DNA of 18,526 nt from contig CAKPYB010000050.1 in assembly GCA_934202525.1 (NCBI GenBank), forward strand, positions 1-18,526, read 5' to 3'. Source of the stretch: an uncultured Prevotella sp. (GTDB lineage Bacteria > Bacteroidota > Bacteroidia > Bacteroidales > Bacteroidaceae). This document shows positions 15,396 through 18,526 of this stretch, piece after piece; position 1 is the first letter of the stretch; each line of letters begins with the position of its first letter. Under the pieces are notes generated by a model. It was not told the DNA's origin. It saw only the letters and a program-made list of their open reading frames with translations, and did not search any database. Position numbers and translations under genes: made by a program.

Positions 15396-15403
15396 CAAAT
15401 ATA
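15396..15403 (-). promoter_or_regulatory. promoter -7 element of the porZ operon
   Basis: On the minus strand 15403-15396 reads TATATTTG, an exact TAnnTTTG match, with a -33-like TGTTT about 19 bases upstream near 15422-15426. The predicted leader to the porZ ATG is about 70 bases. It lies within the 110-base gap after the acyltransferase, so porZ and the two glycosyltransferases can be transcribed independently of it. Confidence 0.65.
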
Positions 15404-15431
15404 ACTATTTATTGTTTTTATAAACAGATAC

Positions 15432-16496
15432 TTATAGATATTTTTGAAGTTGATGCTGGATGGGTAAAACGATGGCTTTCTTTGCTATCCATGCTGTGAG
15501 GATAATAAAAGCGAGGGATAGGATGAATTGGAATTCTTGATGTGGATTTCCTTCTCCATATCGTTTAAGAAATATACTCTGTATGATGCGAAAGCAGAGA
15601 TTATGACAGAGAAATATTTCAAAACTGATGCTGCCTAGCCATAGCAAGAGTTTATGATGGAATATCCTAATAAAACAACCTTTACCTTGATCTCTTGCTG
15701 TAAAATAGAACACGGTTATGGCTGATGGTATCCAATAAATAATGGCACAGCGAATGTTCGGATTGCAATGGATTGATAGAAAATATATTGCGATAAACAG
15801 CAATACCACTCCCATATCCGATAGGTTTACTTGCCAGAAAGAAGGTGAGTTTGTTATCTTATCTGCTATTTTTTTACCTTTTTCTGATCTGCATACTTTA
15901 TATAAAAGGATACCTATCATGAAATCTATCATTCTGAATAATGGGTGGGTATAAATGTAGCCGGCTGAATAATCTGCTTGTGCACAGAGCGAGATACTGA
16001 TATAAACTGCCATATATATACTTATTGTTGCTAATAAATATAACCAGGAATGTCGCATAATCCAAGCGTATAAATACTTAAATATAAGATAGAAGAAGAT
16101 AAGATCAGAAATAAACCATGTAGCTGCATTGAGATGAGCCGTAAAGTCATGTGCCGGATACCAGGTTTGTATCAACAGCGAATGGGATAGAATCTGATAC
16201 CATGGTAATATATGCCCTAATCGCCAATCCATTAATATGAGAATGGCGAGAATCAGAATATGAAGAGGATAGAGTTTGATGATACGGGAAAGGAAAAACT
16301 GGCTGTTTCCCAATTCTTCTTTCTGTAGTTTTTCTCCTTTGCTTAAAGAGAGTACAAAACCACTGATAACAAAGAAAATGGCAACAGGAAACTCGCCCAA
16401 GTAATTGATTAAATCTTGGGATATGGGTAGGGTGGAATGCGAAATCACAATCATTAGGATAAGAATGAATCGCAGGGAATTGAGTGTCCTGATCAT
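15432..16496 (-). CDS. membrane O-acyltransferase (acyltransferase family 3, OafA-like)
   Basis: A 354-residue integral membrane protein with about ten hydrophobic segments, of the acyltransferase 3 family whose members O-acetylate or otherwise acylate surface polysaccharides. The family signatures are near the N-terminus: IRTLNSLRFILILMIVISH (2-20, with the catalytic His20), AIFFVISGFVLSLSKG (39-54) and the Arg motif FLSRIIKLYPLHI (68-80). There is no C-terminal SGNH domain, so it is the short form. The ATG is 55 bases after the rdgB stop on the same strand, so it may be read from the leuS side. By location it most likely decorates the glycan made by the neighbouring genes; the acyl group and target are unknown. 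Confidence 0.9.
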   Translation of the reverse strand: MIRTLNSLRFILILMIVISHSTLPISQDLINYLGEFPVAIFFVISGFVLSLSKGEKLQKEELGNSQFFLSRIIKLYPLHILILAILILMDWRLGHILPWYQILSHSLLIQTWYPAHDFTAHLNAATWFISDLIFFYLIFKYLYAWIMRHSWLYLLATISIYMAVYISISLCAQADYSAGYIYTHPLFRMIDFMIGILLYKVCRSEKGKKIADKITNSPSFWQVNLSDMGVVLLFIAIYFLSIHCNPNIRCAIIYWIPSAITVFYFTARDQGKGCFIRIFHHKLLLWLGSISFEIFLCHNLCFRIIQSIFLKRYGEGNPHQEFQFILSLAFIILTAWIAKKAIVLPIQHQLQKYL

Positions 16497-16551
16497 GATG
16501 CCTTTTCTTTGTTATAATGTTATTCTATTCTGTATTGAACAAGAATAAATT

Positions 16552-17166
16552 TTATTTCTTTTTCAAATACTCTACCAATTTAGCCACGGCTCTTGCTCTG
16601 TGGCTGATGCCGTTCTTGATTTCCTCACCCAGCTCAGCAAAGCTCTTATCGTAGCCTTCCGGTACGAAAATCGGATCGTAGCCGAAGCCTTCGGTGCCAT
16701 GCTTCTCGGTGGCGATATGGCCGTTTACGATACCCTCGAACTGGTGAATTTTCTTGATGCTGGTGCAGCCGCAAGGACATACATCCTGCTTCTCGATGTA
16801 GCAGATAACGGTGCGGAAGCGGGCCTGGCGGTTTTCCTTGCCGTCCAGTTCTCTCAACAGTTTAGCCATGTTAGCCTCACTGTCGTGGTCGGTACCCTCA
16901 GCATAGCGGGCACTGTGAACGCCAGGGGCACCATCAAGTGCCTCTACCTCCAGACCGGTATCATCGGCAAAGCAACTTACGTGGTAATGGTCATAAACAT
17001 ACTGTGCCTTCTGCAAGGCATTCTCTTCCAATGTGTTGCCGGTTTCTGGAATATCCACATCGCATCCTATTTCCTTCAGCGAAACCACCTCGTAGTCGCT
17101 GCCCAGGATGTCGCGAATCTCCTGGAGCTTATGCTGGTTATTTGTTGCAAATACTATCTTTTTCAT
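16552..17166 (-). CDS. rdgB: XTP/dITP diphosphatase (RdgB/HAM1 family)
   Basis: House-cleaning enzyme that hydrolyses dITP, XTP and related non-canonical purine nucleotides to monophosphates so they are not built into DNA or RNA. Family motifs in order: [15 protein letters not shown] (3-17), [14 protein letters not shown] (41-54), [30 protein letters not shown] stretch (65-90, with the catalytic Asp), [23 protein letters not shown] (157-179) and ISHRARA (187-193). With 204 residues it is slightly longer than usual. The extra length is an insert around 126-140 holding CPCGC (130-134, bases 16765-16779), not typical of the family. It follows the YitT-family gene across an 82-base gap containing an inverted repeat. 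Confidence 0.95.
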   Translation of the reverse strand: MKKIVFATNNQHKLQEIRDILGSDYEVVSLKEIGCDVDIPETGNTLEENALQKAQYVYDHYHVSCFADDTGLEVEALDGAPGVHSARYAEGTDHDSEANMAKLLRELDGKENRQARFRTVICYIEKQDVCPCGCTSIKKIHQFEGIVNGHIATEKHGTEGFGYDPIFVPEGYDKSFAELGEEIKNGISHRARAVAKLVEYLKKK

Positions 17167-17181
17167 AAGTTTATAATTTAT

Positions 17182-17254
17182 AGTTAATAGTTTATAGGGT
17201 ATTCTTGCAATAGTGCTTCTTGTTATACGGCGAAGCCGCTATAAACTTTTAACT
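17182..17254. repeat. palindromic intergenic element with CGGCGAAGCCG core
   Basis: A 16-base arm at 17182-17197 and its inverted copy at 17239-17254 match with one mismatch. Between them, CGGC (17228-17231) and GCCG (17235-17238) form a tight hairpin around GAA. The element fills the rdgB-YitT gap, and its right arm runs over the YitT stop codon (17249-17251). It has the look of a small dispersed palindromic repeat; no T-tract follows, so a terminator role is less likely. Confidence 0.6.
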
Positions 17255-18205
17255 TTTAATTGATTTTATATCTTTCTCCTTAATTTTCACCTTCATTTCA
17301 TCAAATCCCTCGCCATACACACCGATGACGGAACTCTGACTTACAAAGGCATTCGGGTCGATGATCTTGACGATACGGAAGATGGTAACGCTCTCGTTCT
17401 TCTTTGCTAGGATACAGAGCACCTTCATCTCGTTGCCCGTGTACCAGCCATGGCCATCGAGAATGGTTACGCCATGGTCCATCTGCATACCGATGGCATT
17501 GGCTATCTCCTGATATTTCTTGCTGAATATCATAAACTGCACACTCTCTCGCTTGGCATTCATCACATAGTCGAGTACCAGGTTTTCTATCACCATCGTA
17601 CAGAGACCGAATACTACCTTTCTAACAGCGTCTATCGCGGTAAACTCTGGTTTTGCATTGAAGACGAAGAATGAACTGCCCACGATGAGGAGATCCACGA
17701 AGATGAGCACACGGCCCAGCGAGATGTTGTGATATTTGTTGACGATGGCAGCAATGATATCCGTTCCACCTGTACTTCCATTATGCAGAAAGACGATGGC
17801 GAGTGATAAACCCGTAAACAGACAGCCGATGATGAGCGACATGAAGTCCTGTCCCTCTCCCAATATCTGCACCATCTTGCCATCTTCACCTATCATCCAG
17901 TCTTGCGCCAGCGCCAGGAACACGGAGAGCATGATGATGGCATAGATGGTCTTCACCATGAACTTGAATCCCAGAATCTTCAGCGCGGCAAGCAGCAAGG
18001 CTGCATTAATGAGAAAATAAGACAAATAGATAGGTATCCCCGTGCCGTAGTAAATCACGGCTGCGATACCCGTTACGCCACCCGTTACTATCTGGTATGG
18101 AAGCAGAAAAATGGTCCATCCAAATGTGTAAAGCAAGAGTCCAAGGGTAATGTAGAAATAATCCTTGCACTCATTCTTAATTGTTTGACTGATTGCTATT
18201 TGCAT
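17249..18205 (-). CDS. YitT family membrane protein (DUF161 + DUF2179)
   Basis: A 318-residue inner-membrane protein. The N-terminal part has five to six hydrophobic segments with the family motifs TGGVTGIAAVIYYGTGIPI (41-59) and HNGSTGGTDIIAAIVNKY (141-158). The C-terminal cytoplasmic domain (about 221-303) is DUF2179, with GVTILDGHGWYTGNE (245-259) and SVIGVYGEGF (292-301). The biochemical role of the family is not established; the cytoplasmic domain resembles small ligand-binding or regulatory modules. It lies between leuS and rdgB on the same strand, a plausible housekeeping operon. A strong hairpin stands 25 bases before the ATG and no promoter is evident between, so it probably depends on read-through from leuS. 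Confidence 0.93.
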   Translation of the reverse strand: MQIAISQTIKNECKDYFYITLGLLLYTFGWTIFLLPYQIVTGGVTGIAAVIYYGTGIPIYLSYFLINAALLLAALKILGFKFMVKTIYAIIMLSVFLALAQDWMIGEDGKMVQILGEGQDFMSLIIGCLFTGLSLAIVFLHNGSTGGTDIIAAIVNKYHNISLGRVLIFVDLLIVGSSFFVFNAKPEFTAIDAVRKVVFGLCTMVIENLVLDYVMNAKRESVQFMIFSKKYQEIANAIGMQMDHGVTILDGHGWYTGNEMKVLCILAKKNESVTIFRIVKIIDPNAFVSQSSVIGVYGEGFDEMKVKIKEKDIKSIKS

Positions 18206-18230
18206 AATATTTTCCTCGTATTTTTAAAGC

Positions 18231-18269
18231 ACAGAAGGTCGCCCATTTTTAGATGAGACGACCTTCTGT
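18231..18269 (-). terminator. perfect-stem hairpin between leuS and the YitT-family gene
   Basis: ACAGAAGGTCG (18231-18241) and CGACCTTCTGT (18259-18269) pair over 11 bases. Read as minus-strand RNA the stem extends by five more pairs (CUCAU with AUGGG, after a one-base bulge) to a CUAAAA loop. The bases after it (GCUUUAAAAA) give only a short U run, so it may be a weak terminator, an attenuator or an RNA-processing site. Confidence 0.6.
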
Positions 18270-18283
18270 ATATTATCAATAAA

Positions 18284-18526
18284 TTACTTTTTCAACACAA
18301 CGTTGACGATCTTCTTTGGTACGATGATCACCTTCAACACGTTGAATCCTTCCAAGTACTTCTGGCTCTTCTCGTCTGCCAATACCTGCTTCTGGATTTC
18401 CTCGTTAGGAGTATCCACAGGGAAAGTCATCTGGAAACGAGCTTTACCATTGAAGGAAATGGTGAGCTGCATGTCGTTCTCCTTCAGATACTGCTCATCA
18501 TACTTAGGCCATGCTGCATCGCAAAC
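18284..18526 (-). CDS. leuS: leucyl-tRNA synthetase, C-terminal 80 residues only
   Basis: 3' end of leuS; the frame is open to the right edge, so about nine tenths of the gene lies outside the window. The visible residues begin VCDAAWPKYDEQYLKENDMQ, the WPxYD motif found before the LeuRS C-terminal domain. They continue with ISFNGKARFQMTFPVDTPNE and end KVIIVPKKIVNVVLKK, which is the classic LeuRS C-terminus (NGKxR ... ADEKxQKxLEG ... KVIxVPxKLVNxV). The enzyme charges tRNA-Leu with leucine. The ATG at 18470-18472 is internal and is not a real start. It is followed by a hairpin and the YitT-family gene. Confidence 0.95.
   Translation of the reverse strand, partial: VCDAAWPKYDEQYLKENDMQLTISFNGKARFQMTFPVDTPNEEIQKQVLADEKSQKYLEGFNVLKVIIVPKKIVNVVLKK

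Noticed and set aside
16600..17187. 195-codon plus-strand ORF opposite rdgB
   Set aside because: It lies antisense to a complete rdgB with all motifs; its length reflects the higher G+C and codon pattern of rdgB.
1..18526. tRNA, rRNA, insertion sequence or prophage genes
   Set aside because: No tRNA-like cloverleaf, rRNA segment, transposase, integrase or phage protein was recognised on either strand.

Overview
The window looks like chromosomal DNA from a Bacteroidales bacterium, most likely a Prevotella/Segatella relative. Reasons: several promoters match the Bacteroidetes -7 consensus TAnnTTTG, Shine-Dalgarno sequences are weak or absent, and the genes include a type IX secretion (T9SS) protein with a C-terminal sorting-type domain, a DUF4254 protein and acyl carrier protein next to fabF. 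The species is inferred from gene content and style; no database search was possible.

Layout. (1) 1-1353, minus strand: acpP and the 5' part of fabF (fatty acid synthesis), cut by the left edge. (2) 1578-3360, plus strand: a DUF4254 protein and a GT9 (heptosyltransferase-like) glycosyltransferase, separated by a strong hairpin. (3) 3361-3900: a gene-free stretch with a terminator and a dense cluster of DnaA-box-like 9-mers, followed by nadA (quinolinate synthase). (4) 4903-5222: a gene-free stretch that looks like a free-standing small RNA gene with promoter, GNRA hairpin and intrinsic terminator but no convincing ORF. (5) 5223-16496: a cell-surface glycan locus. It has a minus-strand GT2; a plus-strand run of GT8, a GT-B enzyme, a polytopic membrane protein and a phosphoethanolamine-transferase-like enzyme; then a convergent minus-strand run of porZ, GT2 and GT4, preceded by a membrane acyltransferase. 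(6) 16552-18526, minus strand: rdgB, a YitT-family membrane protein and the 3' end of leuS.

How the genes fit together. Region 5 encodes enzymes to build and decorate a lipopolysaccharide-type glycan: five glycosyltransferases, a candidate polymerase or GT-C-type membrane protein, a phosphoethanolamine transferase and an O-acyltransferase. The T9SS gene porZ is the first gene of a translationally coupled operon with two of these glycosyltransferases. In Porphyromonas gingivalis PorZ binds anionic LPS and delivers it to the sortase PorU, so the arrangement suggests that the glycan made here may be the anchor attached to T9SS cargo. The flanks (fabF/acpP, rdgB/YitT/leuS) are ordinary housekeeping genes with visibly higher G+C than the glycan core.

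The two most interesting non-coding signals are the DnaA-box cluster around 3518-3846 (with more boxes inside the upstream GT9 gene), a candidate replication origin or DnaA-controlled region, and the small RNA candidate at about 5031-5152.
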